This document shows, piece by piece, positions 17,078 through 26,968 of a stretch of 64,000 bases of DNA. A model generated the notes under the pieces. The model was not told where the DNA came from. It saw only the letters and a list, made by a program, of their open reading frames with translations, and searched no databases. Source of the stretch: Clostridium sp. AM58-1XD (lineage in GTDB: Bacteria; Bacillota; Clostridia; Lachnospirales; Lachnospiraceae). The position numbers and the translations under genes are program-made. How positions within the stretch are numbered: position 1 is the stretch's first letter; the number at the start of each line of letters is the position of its first letter. Location of the stretch: NCBI RefSeq assembly GCF_003464085.1, contig NZ_QSDR01000021.1, positions 18,625-82,624 on the forward strand. The letters are read 5' to 3'.

Positions 17078-18630
17078 ATGTCTGATATCATATTGGAAAT
17101 GAACCATATCACGAAGGAATTTTCAGGAGTCAAAGCCCTGGATGATGTAAACCTGAAAGTGGAGAGAGGAGAAATCCATGCGCTCTGCGGCGAAAACGGA
17201 GCGGGAAAATCCACGCTGATGAATGTCCTTTCCGGCGTTTATCCATACGGAACATATTCAGGCGATATTAAGTATAACGGAACGATCTGTAAATTTCACA
17301 ATATAAAGAACAGTGAGGAAAAGGGAATTGTAATTATCCATCAGGAACTGGCGCTGAGTCCATATCTGTCCATTGCCGAAAATATGTTCCTGGGCAATGA
17401 ACAGGTATCCATGAAGGGCGTAATCAACTGGACGGAGACACGTAAAAGAGCAAAAGAAATGCTGGCTAAGGTAGGACTTGAAGAAGAGGACGTGATGGCT
17501 CCGGTCAGCAGCCTGGGCGTAGGCAAACAGCAGCTGGTGGAAATTGCAAAAGCTCTTGCCAAGAAGGTGGACCTTCTGATTCTGGATGAACCTACGGCTG
17601 CCCTGAATGATGAAGAGAGCGCACAGCTCCTGGAAATCATGCTGAATCTGAAAAAACAGGGAATTACCTGTATCATTATTTCTCACAAGCTCAATGAGAT
17701 CAGCTACGTTTCGGATTCCATCACCGTAATCCGTGATGGAAAAACGATTGAGACTCTGACAAAGGGCAAGGATGAATTTACGGAAGACAGAATTATTAAA
17801 GGTATGGTAGGACGAGAACTCACCAATCGTTATCCGGAGCGGAAGGACTGTAAGATTGGTGAAGTCATTCTGGAGGTAAACGACTGGAACGTTTATCACC
17901 CGGAAGATTCCAGCCGTCAGGTGCTGAAAAATATTTCCATTAAGGTCAGAGCGGGAGAGGTTGTCGGCCTTGCCGGCCTCATGGGAGCGGGACGAACGGA
18001 ATTTGCCATGAGTCTTTTTGGAAGGTCTTATGGACAGAAGATTTCCGGAGAAATCAAAATGCACGGAAAACCGGTCACCATCCATTCGGTAAAGGATGCG
18101 ATTGACAACAAGATTGCTTATACATCTGAGGACAGAAAGACCTATGGGCTTGTCCTGATGGATGATATTAAGCACAACATGACCATGGCGGCTCTGAGAA
18201 CTTATTTTTCTAAAAATCAGGTCGTTAACAGCAATGAAGAGATCGTTGAAGCTGAAAAATATAAAAAGCTGATTAATATAAAGGCCAATTCCATCAACCA
18301 GGCGGTAGGATCACTTTCGGGCGGAAACCAGCAGAAGGTGGTGCTGGCAAAATGGATGCTCACTCAGCCGGATGTTCTGATTCTGGATGAACCCACGAGA
18401 GGAATTGACGTAGGCGCCAAGTATGAGATTTACTGTGCAATCAATGATCTGGCAAAGGCAGGAAAAGCGGTAATCGTTATTTCATCGGAAATGCCGGAAG
18501 TTATCGGTACATGCGACAGGGCCTATATTTTAAATGAAGGAAGCTGGCCGGCGAGCTGAACAAGTCTGAACTGACACAGGTGAATATCATGAAATGTATT
18601 ATGCAGAGCAACGGCACGAAAGGGGAATAG
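17078..18630 (+). CDS. Sugar ABC transporter double ATPase, GguA/MmsA type (frame broken near 18541)
   Basis: Two ABC ATPase domains in one chain energise import of the sugar bound by the upstream lipoprotein. Domain 1 has Walker [10 protein letters not shown] and Walker [12 protein letters not shown]. Domain 2 has the degenerate P-loop [10 protein letters not shown] usual for this subfamily, signature SLSGGNQQK and Walker [12 protein letters not shown]. The frame ends early at 18559 as EGSWPAS; adding one A to GGAA at about 18541 continues as [20 protein letters not shown] to a stop at 18630, giving 517 residues. The permease start lies 2 bp after that stop, which supports the repaired reading. 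AGAGGGG precedes the start. Confidence 0.85.
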
Positions 18631-18632
18631 TG

Positions 18633-19802
18633 ATGAACAGTAAAAAGACAGTTAATATTGATCTGAAGCAATACGGCATGGTAATTGCCCTGATTGCGAT
18701 TTTTGTACTCTTCTATATCTTATCAGGGGGGAAAAATGCTTCTCCTACAAACATCAATAACCTTGTAATGCAGAACGGATACATCGTGATCCTGGCGGTC
18801 GGCATGCTCTTATGCGTATTGACCGGTAATATCGACCTGGGCGTCGGATCAATCGTAGCACTCTGCGGCGCTGTTGCAGCTATGCTGGTCGTTGACAAGA
18901 ATATGCCGTTTCTTCTTGCATTTATCGTTGCTCTTGCGGTTGGTGCGCTCAGTGGTGCTTTTGTAGGATTCTTTATCGCGTTTCTCGATATACCGCCGTT
19001 CGTTGTTACTCTGGCTACCATGCTTATGGGACGCGGACTTACATATTCCATGCTGAAGGCTCAGACAAAGGGGCCTACACCGACGGATTATAACTTTATC
19101 GGAGTCGGCTTTGTACCGACTGTAAAGATACCTTTTGCAAACGGTACGCTTGATATCGTGACGATTGCAGTAGCAGTTATCGCATGTGTACTTCTGGTAC
19201 TTGCGGAGCTGAAGGATTATAAGACGAAAAAAAGCTATGATTTTGCTACCAACCCTGTTTGGCAGCTGGTTGTGAAAGAGGGCGTAATCGTCTTCGTAAT
19301 TATGTTCTTCTTTTATAAACTGGCAAGAAATAACGGTATCCCGGTTGTGCTCGTACTGATGGGAGTTCTCGTAGGCGTTTACCATTTTATTACAAGCAAA
19401 ACAGTTGCAGGACGCCAGATTTACGCTCTCGGCGGCAACGCAAAGGCAGCGCGCCTTTCCGGTATCAACACGAGGAAGGTATTCTTCTGGGTATACTGCA
19501 ACATGGGGCTCTTATCAGCACTGGCAGGCATTGTGCTTTCTGCACGTAACGGTTCTGCAACACCGAAAGCTGGTGACGGATTCGAGCTGGATGCAATCGC
19601 TTCCTGTTATATCGGCGGCGCGGCAGCAGCCGGCGGCGTGGGAACGATTATCGGAGCGGTAGTCGGAGCACTCGTTATGGGTATCCTGAATAATGGTATG
19701 TCACTGATCGGCCTTGACTCTTATATTCAGAAGGTCGTAAAAGGTGCCGTTCTGCTTGGCGCCGTAACATTTGATATTGTATCTCAGAGAAAGAAAGGGT
19801 AA
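18633..19802 (+). CDS. Sugar ABC transporter permease, GguB/XylH type
   Basis: 389-residue integral membrane subunit with about 10 helices, BPD_transp_2 family. Typical segments are ILAVGMLLCVLTGNIDLGVG, DIPPFVVTLATMLMGRGLTY, LGGNAKAARLSGINTRKVFF and the C-terminal ASCYIGGAAAAGGVGTIIGA. The unusual long middle loop (LAELKDYKTKKSYDFATNPV) is shared with XylH/GguB permeases. It forms the channel with the preceding ATPase. Start 18633 has AAAGGGG in the end of the ATPase gene; the reading from 18594 lies inside that gene. Confidence 0.85.
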   Translation: MNSKKTVNIDLKQYGMVIALIAIFVLFYILSGGKNASPTNINNLVMQNGYIVILAVGMLLCVLTGNIDLGVGSIVALCGAVAAMLVVDKNMPFLLAFIVALAVGALSGAFVGFFIAFLDIPPFVVTLATMLMGRGLTYSMLKAQTKGPTPTDYNFIGVGFVPTVKIPFANGTLDIVTIAVAVIACVLLVLAELKDYKTKKSYDFATNPVWQLVVKEGVIVFVIMFFFYKLARNNGIPVVLVLMGVLVGVYHFITSKTVAGRQIYALGGNAKAARLSGINTRKVFFWVYCNMGLLSALAGIVLSARNGSATPKAGDGFELDAIASCYIGGAAAAGGVGTIIGAVVGALVMGILNNGMSLIGLDSYIQKVVKGAVLLGAVTFDIVSQRKKG

Positions 19803-19841
19803 AATAGGAGACAGAATACTGCAGCAGAAGGGGATAGAGAG

Positions 19842-20956
19842 ATGGAAGGTGCTCCTAAATATCAACAACTGATTAACTGGATAAGGATTAAAATGGATAA
19901 CGGAGAGCTGAAGCCTGGGGATAAGCTGATGACAGAGCATGAAATGAGCGCCGCATTTAAGGTGAGCAGGCAGACGGTAAGGCATGCTCTGAGCGTACTG
20001 GAACAGGAAGGCGCAGTGGAATGCCGCCAGGGAAGCGGAAATTACATAGCGATCCGGGAAGTGAGGCCGCAAAAAGGCGGGAAAGGCAATGTAATTATCG
20101 TAAGTACGTATCTGAACGCCTATATTTTTCCTGATATTATTGAAGGGATGGAAAATATCCTCGGGAACAGGGATATGGGGCGCAGATCTGCTTCACTCAC
20201 AATAAGATGGAAAAAGAGCGGAGTGTGCTCAAGCGAATCCTGAGGGAAAATGAGGCGGTCGGGCTGATTATTGAACCTACAAAGAGCGGTCTGCCCAATC
20301 CGAATCTGGATCTCTACCAGCAAATCGTTGACAGGAAGCTGCCTATGCTGTTTTTCAACAGTTACTATCCGGAGATACCCGTCCCCCACGTGTGCCTGGA
20401 TGATGAAAACGCAGGATACATCGCGGCGTCCTATCTGCTGGACCACGGCCATGAGCTGATCGGCGGAATCTTCAAATCTGACGACGGGCAGGGGCGCCTC
20501 CGGTATAAAGGATACCAGGCCGCCCTCATGGAACGGAAAATACCTTTAAAGGAAGAGAATATTATATGGATTGACACGGATGACCAGAGAACCATGCTCA
20601 AGGACGAAAAGAGAATCCTGAGAAGGCTTCGGGGCTGTACGGCATGTGTTACATACAACGATGAGGTCGCGTATAATCTGGAAATCATCTGTGCCCGCCA
20701 CGGAATCACGATTCCGGGGGATCTGTCGATTGCAAGTATTGATAATTCGGAAGTTGCAGGCCTTTGCGAGGTGCCTTTGACATCCGTTGTACATCCCATG
20801 GAAGAACTGGGAAAAAAAGCGGCACTGAATTTAATAAAATTGATTAATACCCCGGATTTTAATGCAAATTATGAGTTTCCGGCAAACCTCTGCATAAGGG
20901 ATTCCGTCAAGAACCTTGGCGAAGACGAGGAACTCATGGAAAAGGAAGGAGTCTGA
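19842..20956 (+). CDS. araR: AraR-type repressor 1: GntR DNA-binding domain plus LacI-type sensor (frame broken near 20168)
   Basis: A GntR winged helix-turn-helix (PKYQQLINWIRIKMDNGELK, then the recognition-helix region VSRQTVRHALSVLEQEGAVE) is joined to a periplasmic-binding-like sensor, the AraR architecture. The frame shifts by -1 near 20168; adding one G (AGGGGATATGGG) joins ENILGNRGYGAQI with KMEKERSVLKRILRENEAVG, giving 371 residues. The sensor half shows PVPHVCLDDENAGYIAASYL and SIASIDNSEVAGLCEVPLTS. AraR repressors release DNA on binding L-arabinose (family knowledge). The gene follows the importer by 39 bp; a second paralogue lies at 21571, so the division of labour is open. Confidence 0.75.
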
Positions 20957-20961
20957 ACAGA

Positions 20962-21216
20962 ATGCAGCAGGGAGACGCACAGGAGAAGAAACAGAGAGGA
21001 AATAACAGTTCCTATATGTTCCGGCTGGTAATAGGAGCATATCTGGTATATATGGCATATGGCCTGGTCAAAGAGATGCTGCAGGGAACAGCGCCTCTCA
21101 GCATACTGACAGCAGCATGTACAGTTCTGTTCGGAGTGGTTGGAACTCTGCTGGTTGTTGTATCAGGACGGAGACTGTATCTTTCCAGAAGGAATGAAGA
21201 GGACGGTTCCATATAA
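20962..21216 (+). CDS. Small hypothetical membrane protein with two helices
   Basis: 84 residues. A charged N-terminus (MQQGDAQEKKQRGNNSS) is followed by two hydrophobic segments, FRLVIGAYLVYMAYGLV and LTAACTVLFGVVGTLLVVVS, and a basic/acidic C-terminal tail. It begins 5 bp after the araR1 stop with AAGGAAGGAG upstream, so it is probably translated from the same transcript. No family is recognised. Its place at the end of the importer-araR unit could mean an accessory role in transport or signalling, but that is guesswork. Confidence 0.55.
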   Translation: MQQGDAQEKKQRGNNSSYMFRLVIGAYLVYMAYGLVKEMLQGTAPLSILTAACTVLFGVVGTLLVVVSGRRLYLSRRNEEDGSI

Positions 21217-21248
21217 ACCAGCAGTGAGAGAAGTACGTGGAATATCAG

Positions 21249-21296
21249 GGACAAATGCACATAATTGCACAATTCAATTTATGCATTTGTCCTTTT
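21249..21296 (+). terminator. Rho-independent terminator
   Basis: GGACAAATGCA (21249-21259) and TGCATTTGTCC (21282-21292) are perfect 11-bp arms around a 22-nt loop, followed by TTTT. Confidence 0.7.
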
Positions 21297-21310
21297 CTGA
21301 ATCCGAACAA

Positions 21311-21485
21311 AGAGTTCCGCAAGCGGAACTCTCGCGCTGAGCGCGGTACCCGATAAAGCGGGGCATGCAATCGCATTAGCGACATAATTCCTTTTGTGCG
21401 AATGCGCATCCATAGCGGAGCGTTTTTTGCTTTCTAGGAAATCATACGCTTTATCACTTTACGATAACAAGGTCATTCCTAGAAA
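21311..21485 (+). repeat. Stem-loop-rich dispersed repeat, copy A
   Basis: Begins with AGAGTTCCGC/GCGGAACTCT, then CGCGC/GCGCG and other small stems, a core at 21407-21443 (CATCCATAGCGGAGC, TTTTTTGCTTTCTAGGAAATC) and an end motif at 21456-21485 (ACTTTACGATAACAAGG). The same order occurs in reverse complement at 31028-31178 with scattered substitutions. Confidence 0.65.
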
Positions 21486-21492
21486 ACAAGAA

Positions 21493-21522
21493 ACAACTTG
21501 TACAAATGACCGTACAAGTTGT
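21493..21522. promoter_or_regulatory. AraR-type operator upstream of araR2
   Basis: ACAACTTGTAC (21493-21503) and GTACAAGTTGT (21512-21522) form a perfect inverted repeat of 11 bp with an 8-bp spacer. The core resembles the Bacillus AraR site. It lies 48 bp before the araR2 start, so it probably mediates autoregulation and control of araA-araB-araD. Confidence 0.65.
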
Positions 21523-21570
21523 AAAATTAATTTAAGAACAAGAAGGACTTTGCCATAGGAGGATGAACGG

Positions 21571-22668
21571 ATGGATGAGTCCGGAAGAAATAAATATAGT
21601 GTTTTGACGGAATATCTGAGAAATGAAATTCTTTCAGGCAGCATAAAGCCGGGAGACCGTATATGGTCTGAAAATAAACTGGTAGAAATGTTCGGAGTCA
21701 GCCGTCATACGGTACGAAGGGCCCTGGAAATCCTGGAACGGGACGGATATGTTGAAGCGATTCATGGAAAGGGAACATTTTGTTCCGACCGTCTGATACA
21801 TATGAAGAAGACGAAAAATATCGGAGTAATCACTACCTATATCTCAGACTATATTTTTCCCAGGCTGATACAGGGAATGGACCGGGTATTTTCAGAAAAC
21901 GGTTATACGATTATTCTGAAAAATACAGGGAACAGCAGGAAAAAAGAGGCGGAGGCCCTTGATGTTCTGCTTGCCAAGGGCATTGACGGAGTGATTATTG
22001 AACCGAGTAAGAGCCAGCTGCTGTGCAGGCACACGGATCTGTATCAAAGGATGGAGCAGAGTGGAATCCCATATATCTTTATCCAGGGATGTTATGAACA
22101 AATGCCGGATAAACCTCATATTGTCATGGACGACTGCCAGGGAGCGTACATGGTGACTCATTATCTGATCGAGCTGGGGCACCGCCATATTGCCGGGGTT
22201 TTTAAGGCAGACGATATCCAGGGAAAAGAACGCCATAAAGGATATGTGAAGGCTCTTCAGGAAGCCGGATTCCCATATAATCCGGACATGGTGGTATGGT
22301 TTCACACGGAAGACAGGAAGAAAAAGCCGGCTGTGATGATCGGTAAAATGGCGGAACAGGGAGTAGAGCTGGATGGAGTTGTATGCTATAACGACCAGAT
22401 TGCCATACAAGTGATGGATGCACTGTCTGAACTGGGAATGAAGGTGCCGGAAGATGTATCGGTGACCGGCTATGATAATTCTCTGATTGGTCAGGAAAGG
22501 GGCGTCGGCCTTACGACGATTGCTCATCCCCAGGAAAAGCTGGGCGAGATGGCGGCCCAGCTCCTGCTGGAAAAACTGAAAAATGTACCGGAAGAGAACA
22601 GCAGGATTCCAAGGCTGATTGCGCCGGAACTGATTATCAGAGGTTCCTGCATAAGCCGCGGCAAATAA
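21571..22668 (+). CDS. araR: AraR-type repressor 2: GntR DNA-binding domain plus LacI-type sensor
   Basis: 365 residues, intact. The N-terminal GntR domain (SVLTEYLRNEILSGSIKPGD, VSRHTVRRALEILERDGYVE, HGKGTFC) is followed by a periplasmic-binding-like sensor with NIGVITTYISDYIFPRLIQG, PHIVMDDCQGAYMVTHYLIE and VSVTGYDNSLIGQ. This is the AraR architecture; family members repress arabinose genes until L-arabinose binds. The gene sits directly upstream of araA behind a perfect operator, so it is the best candidate for the local arabinose regulator. It parallels the product of 19842-20956 along its length, pointing to paralogues. Start supported by AGGAGG. Confidence 0.85.
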   Translation: MDESGRNKYSVLTEYLRNEILSGSIKPGDRIWSENKLVEMFGVSRHTVRRALEILERDGYVEAIHGKGTFCSDRLIHMKKTKNIGVITTYISDYIFPRLIQGMDRVFSENGYTIILKNTGNSRKKEAEALDVLLAKGIDGVIIEPSKSQLLCRHTDLYQRMEQSGIPYIFIQGCYEQMPDKPHIVMDDCQGAYMVTHYLIELGHRHIAGVFKADDIQGKERHKGYVKALQEAGFPYNPDMVVWFHTEDRKKKPAVMIGKMAEQGVELDGVVCYNDQIAIQVMDALSELGMKVPEDVSVTGYDNSLIGQERGVGLTTIAHPQEKLGEMAAQLLLEKLKNVPEENSRIPRLIAPELIIRGSCISRGK

Positions 22669-22729
22669 TCAGGGAAATTTTAATTTTAAAATATAGGAAA
22701 GGTAAATAAAGAACAGGAGGATATCAAAA

Positions 22730-24232
22730 ATGAAAACAGGAAAGAATTACAAGTTTTGGTTTTGTACGGGGTCTCAGGACTTATATGGAGATGAATGCCT
22801 GAAAAAGGTTGCAGAACATTCCAAAATTATGGTGGAAGAGTTAAACAAGTCCGGAGAGCTCCCTTTTGAAGTGGTTTGGAAACCGACGTTGATCACTAAT
22901 GAGCTGATCAGAAAGACGTTCAATGAAGCAAATGCAGAGGAAGAGTGCGCCGGCGTGATTACCTGGATGCATACGTTTTCACCGGCAAAGAGCTGGATTC
23001 TCGGACTCCAGGAGTACAGAAAGCCTCTGCTCCACCTTCACACACAGTTCAATCAGGAAATCCCTTATGACACCATTGATATGGATTTTATGAATGAAAA
23101 CCAGTCTGCCCATGGTGACAGAGAATACGGTCATATCGTTACAAGAATGGGGATTGAGAGAAAGGTGATTGTGGGCCACTGGGACGACAAGGCAATTCAG
23201 GGAAGAATCGCTTCCTGGATGAGAACGGCGGTCGGCGTAATGGAGAGCAGCCACATTCGCGTTATGCGTGTGGCAGACAATATGAGAAACGTAGCTGTTA
23301 CGGAAGGCGATAAGGTAGAAGCACAGATTAAGTTCGGATGGGAAATTGACGCATATCCGATCAATGAGATCGCGGAGTATGTCGATGCAGTTTCCAAGGG
23401 GGATATTGACGCGCTTGTCGATGAGTATTACGATAAATATGAAATGATTCTGGAAGGACGTGACCCGGAAGAGTTTAAGAAGCATGTGGAAGTTCAGGCA
23501 GGTATTGAAATTGGTTTTGAGAAGTTCCTGGAAGAGAGAAATTACCAGGCGATCGTTACCCACTTCGGTGATCTGGGAGCGCTGAAGCAGTTGCCGGGAC
23601 TTGCCATTCAGAGACTGATGGAAAAGGGATACGGCTTTGGCGCAGAAGGAGACTGGAAGACTGCAGCAATGGTCCGACTGATGAAAATCATGGCAGCAGG
23701 TGTCAAGGACGCGAAGGGAACTTCTTTCTTCGAAGATTATACATACAACCTTGTACCGGGCAAGGAAGGCATTCTTCAGGCGCATATGCTGGAGGTGTGC
23801 CCGACGATAGCGGACGGCAAGGTGGGCATTAAAGTCTGCCCGCTTAGCATGGGTGACAGGGAAGATCCTGCCAGACTTGTATTCTCTTCCAAAGAGGGAC
23901 ACGGCGTGGCGACGTCCCTGATCGATCTGGGCGACAGATTCCGCCTGATCATCAATGATGTGGACTGCAAGAAGATCGAAAAACCAATGCCGAAGCTTCC
24001 GGTTGCAAGTGCATTCTGGACGCCGGAACCGAACCTGCAGACAGGCGCGGAGAGCTGGATACTTGCAGGCGGCGCACATCATACGGCGTTCTCTTACGAC
24101 CTGACGGCAGAACAGATGGGCGACTGGGCCGCAGCAATGGGTATTGAAGCTGTATATATCGATAAGGATACAACGATCAGACAGTTTAAGAACGAGCTGA
24201 AATGGAACGAAGTATACTATAAATTTCATTAA
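22730..24232 (+). CDS. araA: L-arabinose isomerase
   Basis: 500 residues, the same length as E. coli AraA. Converts L-arabinose to L-ribulose in the cytosol with Mn2+. Recognisable segments: [93 protein letters not shown] (acidic metal ligand region) and [13 protein letters not shown] (His ligand region). CAGGAGG precedes the ATG. First enzyme gene of the araA-araB-araD run, 18 bp before the kinase gene. Confidence 0.95.
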   Translation: MKTGKNYKFWFCTGSQDLYGDECLKKVAEHSKIMVEELNKSGELPFEVVWKPTLITNELIRKTFNEANAEEECAGVITWMHTFSPAKSWILGLQEYRKPLLHLHTQFNQEIPYDTIDMDFMNENQSAHGDREYGHIVTRMGIERKVIVGHWDDKAIQGRIASWMRTAVGVMESSHIRVMRVADNMRNVAVTEGDKVEAQIKFGWEIDAYPINEIAEYVDAVSKGDIDALVDEYYDKYEMILEGRDPEEFKKHVEVQAGIEIGFEKFLEERNYQAIVTHFGDLGALKQLPGLAIQRLMEKGYGFGAEGDWKTAAMVRLMKIMAAGVKDAKGTSFFEDYTYNLVPGKEGILQAHMLEVCPTIADGKVGIKVCPLSMGDREDPARLVFSSKEGHGVATSLIDLGDRFRLIINDVDCKKIEKPMPKLPVASAFWTPEPNLQTGAESWILAGGAHHTAFSYDLTAEQMGDWAAAMGIEAVYIDKDTTIRQFKNELKWNEVYYKFH

Positions 24233-24249
24233 AGGAAACGGGTGAAAAA

Positions 24250-25859
24250 ATGAGTCGTGACATCAATCAGATGAAAAGTGATATTATAAGCGGGAAGACC
24301 ATGCTTGGAATCGAATTCGGTTCCACAAGAATCAAGGCAGTTTTAATGGATGATGAAAATGAAATTGCTGCCCAGGGAACCCACGACTGGGAGAACAGGT
24401 ATGAAAACGGGGTATGGACCTATCACGTTGACGATGTGATAGAGGGACTACGGGACACATATGCCAGCCTTGCTGCTGATGTGAAGGAAAAGTATGGAGT
24501 AGAACTGGAACAGATCGGTGCAATCGGCATAAGTGCAATGATGCACGGATATATGGCGCTGAATCAGGAGGGAGATCTGCTTGTCCCGTTCCGTACATGG
24601 CGCAATACGATTACTCAGGAAGCTTCGGAAAAATTGACGGAACTGTTCCAGTACAACATTCCTCAGCGCTGGAGTATCGCCCATTTGTACCAGGCTGTGC
24701 TTAAGGGTGAATCGCATCTGCCGGAAATCAGTTATCTGACAACTCTTTCCGGATATGTGCACTGGCTTCTGACAGGAGAAAAAGTGCTGGGCGTGGGCGA
24801 TGCTTCCGGTATGTTCCCAATTGATATCAACACGAAGGATTACGATGAGGGAATGGTTGAGAAATTCGATCAGCTGACAGCTCCTAACGGGTATCCGTGG
24901 AAGCTTAGGGGCATTCTCCCGAAGGTGCTTCTGGCCGGCGACGAGGCAGGCTGCCTGACAGAGGAGGGCGCTAAGCTTCTGGATGTATCAGGAAGCTGAA
25001 GGCCGGAATACCGCTCTGCCCTCCGGAAGGAGATGCAGGTACGGGCATGGCAGCTACCAACAGCGTGGCAAGGCGTACAGGAAACGTATCTGCCGGAACA
25101 TCTGTATTTGCCATGGTGGTCCTGGAAAAAGAACTCTCCAGGGTGTATCCGGAGATCGATCTTGTGACGACGCCTTCAGGCGATCTTGTAGGTATGGCTC
25201 ACTGCAACAACTGTACCTCAGATCTGAATGCCTGGGTGGGCCTGTTTAAGGAGTACTCAGAGGCTATGGGTATGAAAGCGGATATGAACAAGATATTCGG
25301 CACCCTGTACAACAAGGCACTGGAAGGCGATGCCGACTGCGGCGGCCTGCTCTCATATGGATATCTATCCGGAGAGCCGATTACCGGATTTGAAGAGGGC
25401 CGCCCATTGTTTGTACGCACTCCTGACAGCAGATTTAACCTGGCTAACTTTATGAGAACGAATCTGTACAGTTCCCTGGCAACGCTGAAGATCGGTCTGG
25501 ATATCCTGTTCAAGGAAGAAGGCGTAAAGATGGATAAGCTGATGGGCCACGGCGGACTGTTCAAGACGAAAGGCGTGGGACAGAAAATCATGGCGGCAGC
25601 AGCCGGAGTGCCAGTTTCTGTAATGGAGACAGCAGGTGAAGGCGGAGCGTGGGGAATTGCCCTGCTGGCTGCTTATATGGTAAAAAAAGAAGCGGGAGAA
25701 AGCCTGGGCGATTTCCTGGAAAAACGGGTTTTTGCAGCAGCCGATGCCGTTGTAATGGAGCCGGATGAGGCTGATATGAAAGGCTACGATGCATTTATTG
25801 ATGTTTACAAGGCTGGTTTTGCAGTGGAGAGGGCAGCCGTTGATTCGCTGAAGCTGTAG
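24250..25859 (+). CDS. araB: L-ribulokinase, FGGY family (frame broken near 24995)
   Basis: Phosphorylates L-ribulose to L-ribulose-5-phosphate. The N-terminal FGGY domain has [20 protein letters not shown] and [13 protein letters not shown]; the C-terminal part has [33 protein letters not shown] and [20 protein letters not shown]. The frame stops at 24999; adding one A to GGAA near 24995 continues [20 protein letters not shown] to 25859, giving 536 residues. It looks more like the clostridial FGGY ribulokinase described as AraK in Clostridium acetobutylicum than E. coli AraB (knowledge from memory, not checked). Position between araA and araD supports the substrate. Confidence 0.85.
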
Positions 25860-25873
25860 CAGGAGGAAAAGAG

Positions 25874-26581
25874 ATGTTAGAGCAGTTAAAAAAAGAGGTC
25901 TATGAAGCGAATATGCTTCTCCCAAAATATAAGATGGTAACTTTTACATGGGGAAACGTAAGCGGCATAGACAGGGAAAAGGGACTGTTCGTAATTAAAC
26001 CAAGCGGTGTGGATTACGACATCCTGAAGCCGGAAGATATGGTCGTAGTGGATCTGAAAGGGAATATAGTAGAAGGAACTTACCGTCCGTCATCCGATAC
26101 GAATACTCACGTTGTCCTTTATAATGCATTTCCGAATATCGGCGGAATCGTCCATACTCATTCGCCGTGGGCTGCCAGCTGGGCGCAGGCAGGCCGTTCA
26201 ATTCCGTGCTATGGTACGACTCATGCGGATTATTTTTACGGAGAAGTTCCATGCGTCAGGACTCTGACCAGGGAAGAAATCGACGAAGGATATGAAAAAA
26301 ACACGGGAGTCGTGATTGCGGATTATTTTAAGGATCATGACTATGAAGCAGTGCCCTGCGTTTTGTGCAAGAACCATGGCCCCTTTGCCTGGGGAAAAGA
26401 TGCCCATGAAGCAGTGCATAATGCTGTAGTTCTGGAAGAAGTGGCTAAGATGGCAGCGCGTACGGAAATGATTCAGCCCAAGGTGCAGCCGGCTCCTCAG
26501 GACCTCAGGATAAACACTATTTCAGAAAGCACGGAGCTGGAGCATACTACGGACAGAAATAGAAATAAAGAAGAGTTGTAA
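25874..26581 (+). CDS. araD: L-ribulose-5-phosphate 4-epimerase
   Basis: 235-residue class II aldolase-fold epimerase making D-xylulose-5-phosphate, which feeds the pentose-phosphate pathway. Zinc ligands are visible in [14 protein letters not shown] (HxH) and in KNHGPFAWG. Phosphate-binding residues lie in [17 protein letters not shown] and [10 protein letters not shown]. The length is close to E. coli AraD (231). AGGAGGAAAAG precedes the ATG. Last gene of the arabinose run. The C-terminal 20 or so residues are variable and hydrophilic. Confidence 0.92.
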   Translation: MLEQLKKEVYEANMLLPKYKMVTFTWGNVSGIDREKGLFVIKPSGVDYDILKPEDMVVVDLKGNIVEGTYRPSSDTNTHVVLYNAFPNIGGIVHTHSPWAASWAQAGRSIPCYGTTHADYFYGEVPCVRTLTREEIDEGYEKNTGVVIADYFKDHDYEAVPCVLCKNHGPFAWGKDAHEAVHNAVVLEEVAKMAARTEMIQPKVQPAPQDLRINTISESTELEHTTDRNRNKEEL

Positions 26582-26596
26582 AAGTCGAATCATTCG

Positions 26597-26665
26597 CATA
26601 TCCGCATAACAGATTCCGTTCCGATGCGGTGGCAAGTCACTGCATCTGTTATCGGCGGATATGCT
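26597..26665 (+). terminator. Long hairpin after araD
   Basis: GCATATCCGC (26597-26606) pairs with GCGGATATGC (26656-26665), and ATAACAGAT (26607-26615) with ATCTGTTAT (26645-26653). The T-tract after it is weak, so it may be a transcript-end stabiliser rather than a terminator. Confidence 0.5.
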
Positions 26666-26815
26666 CTGTTCTAATCCTTTTGGTAACGCCTTTTGGATTG
26701 CGGATTGATCGCGAAGAGCAAGATGCTTTCTGAGGTTCTTTGACTGAGAGGGGAAACGAAAATAAAATTGTGACGTGCCAAAAAAGCGCGGAACTAAGGG
26801 ATTTTAATTCCTTCA

Positions 26816-26854
26816 AAAAACGGCATAGTCGTGATTATCGGCTACGCCGTTTTT
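26816..26854 (+). terminator. Rho-independent terminator
   Basis: AAAAACGGC (26816-26824) and GCCGTTTTT (26846-26854) with a partly paired interior. The symmetric A/T flanks allow bidirectional action. Confidence 0.7.
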
Positions 26855-26968
26855 AGGTTTTATAAAAGTTCAGCCGCACCGCTCCAGTCTAATTGACAAA
26901 TAAAATACCAGGCATTATGATAAATGACAGACACGTGAACGAGAAGACGGCACAGAGGGGTTGAGAAA

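Larger units (their letters stand above)
21217..21570. other. Intergenic region with terminator, repeat element and araR2 operator
   Basis: 354 bp without a gene: terminator 21249-21296, stem-loop-rich repeat element A 21311-21485, inverted-repeat operator 21493-21522 and the ribosome binding site AGGAGG of the gene at 21571. Confidence 0.7.
26582..26968. other. Intergenic region between araD and the two-component system
   Basis: 387 bp without a gene. It holds a long hairpin (26597-26665) and a terminator (26816-26854). The rest shows nothing recognisable apart from a TTGACA at 26894-26899 upstream of the response regulator gene, without a clear partner -10 box. Confidence 0.6.

Noticed and set aside
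17258..18175. Long open frame on the minus strand opposite the GguA-type ATPase (305 codons)
   Set aside because: Shadow of the ATPase gene; no domain or ribosome binding site.
22979..24229. Long open frame on the minus strand opposite araA (416 codons)
   Set aside because: Lies entirely antisense to a clear araA, has no recognisable domain or ribosome binding site, and its Cys/His/Arg-rich composition is typical of antisense frames.
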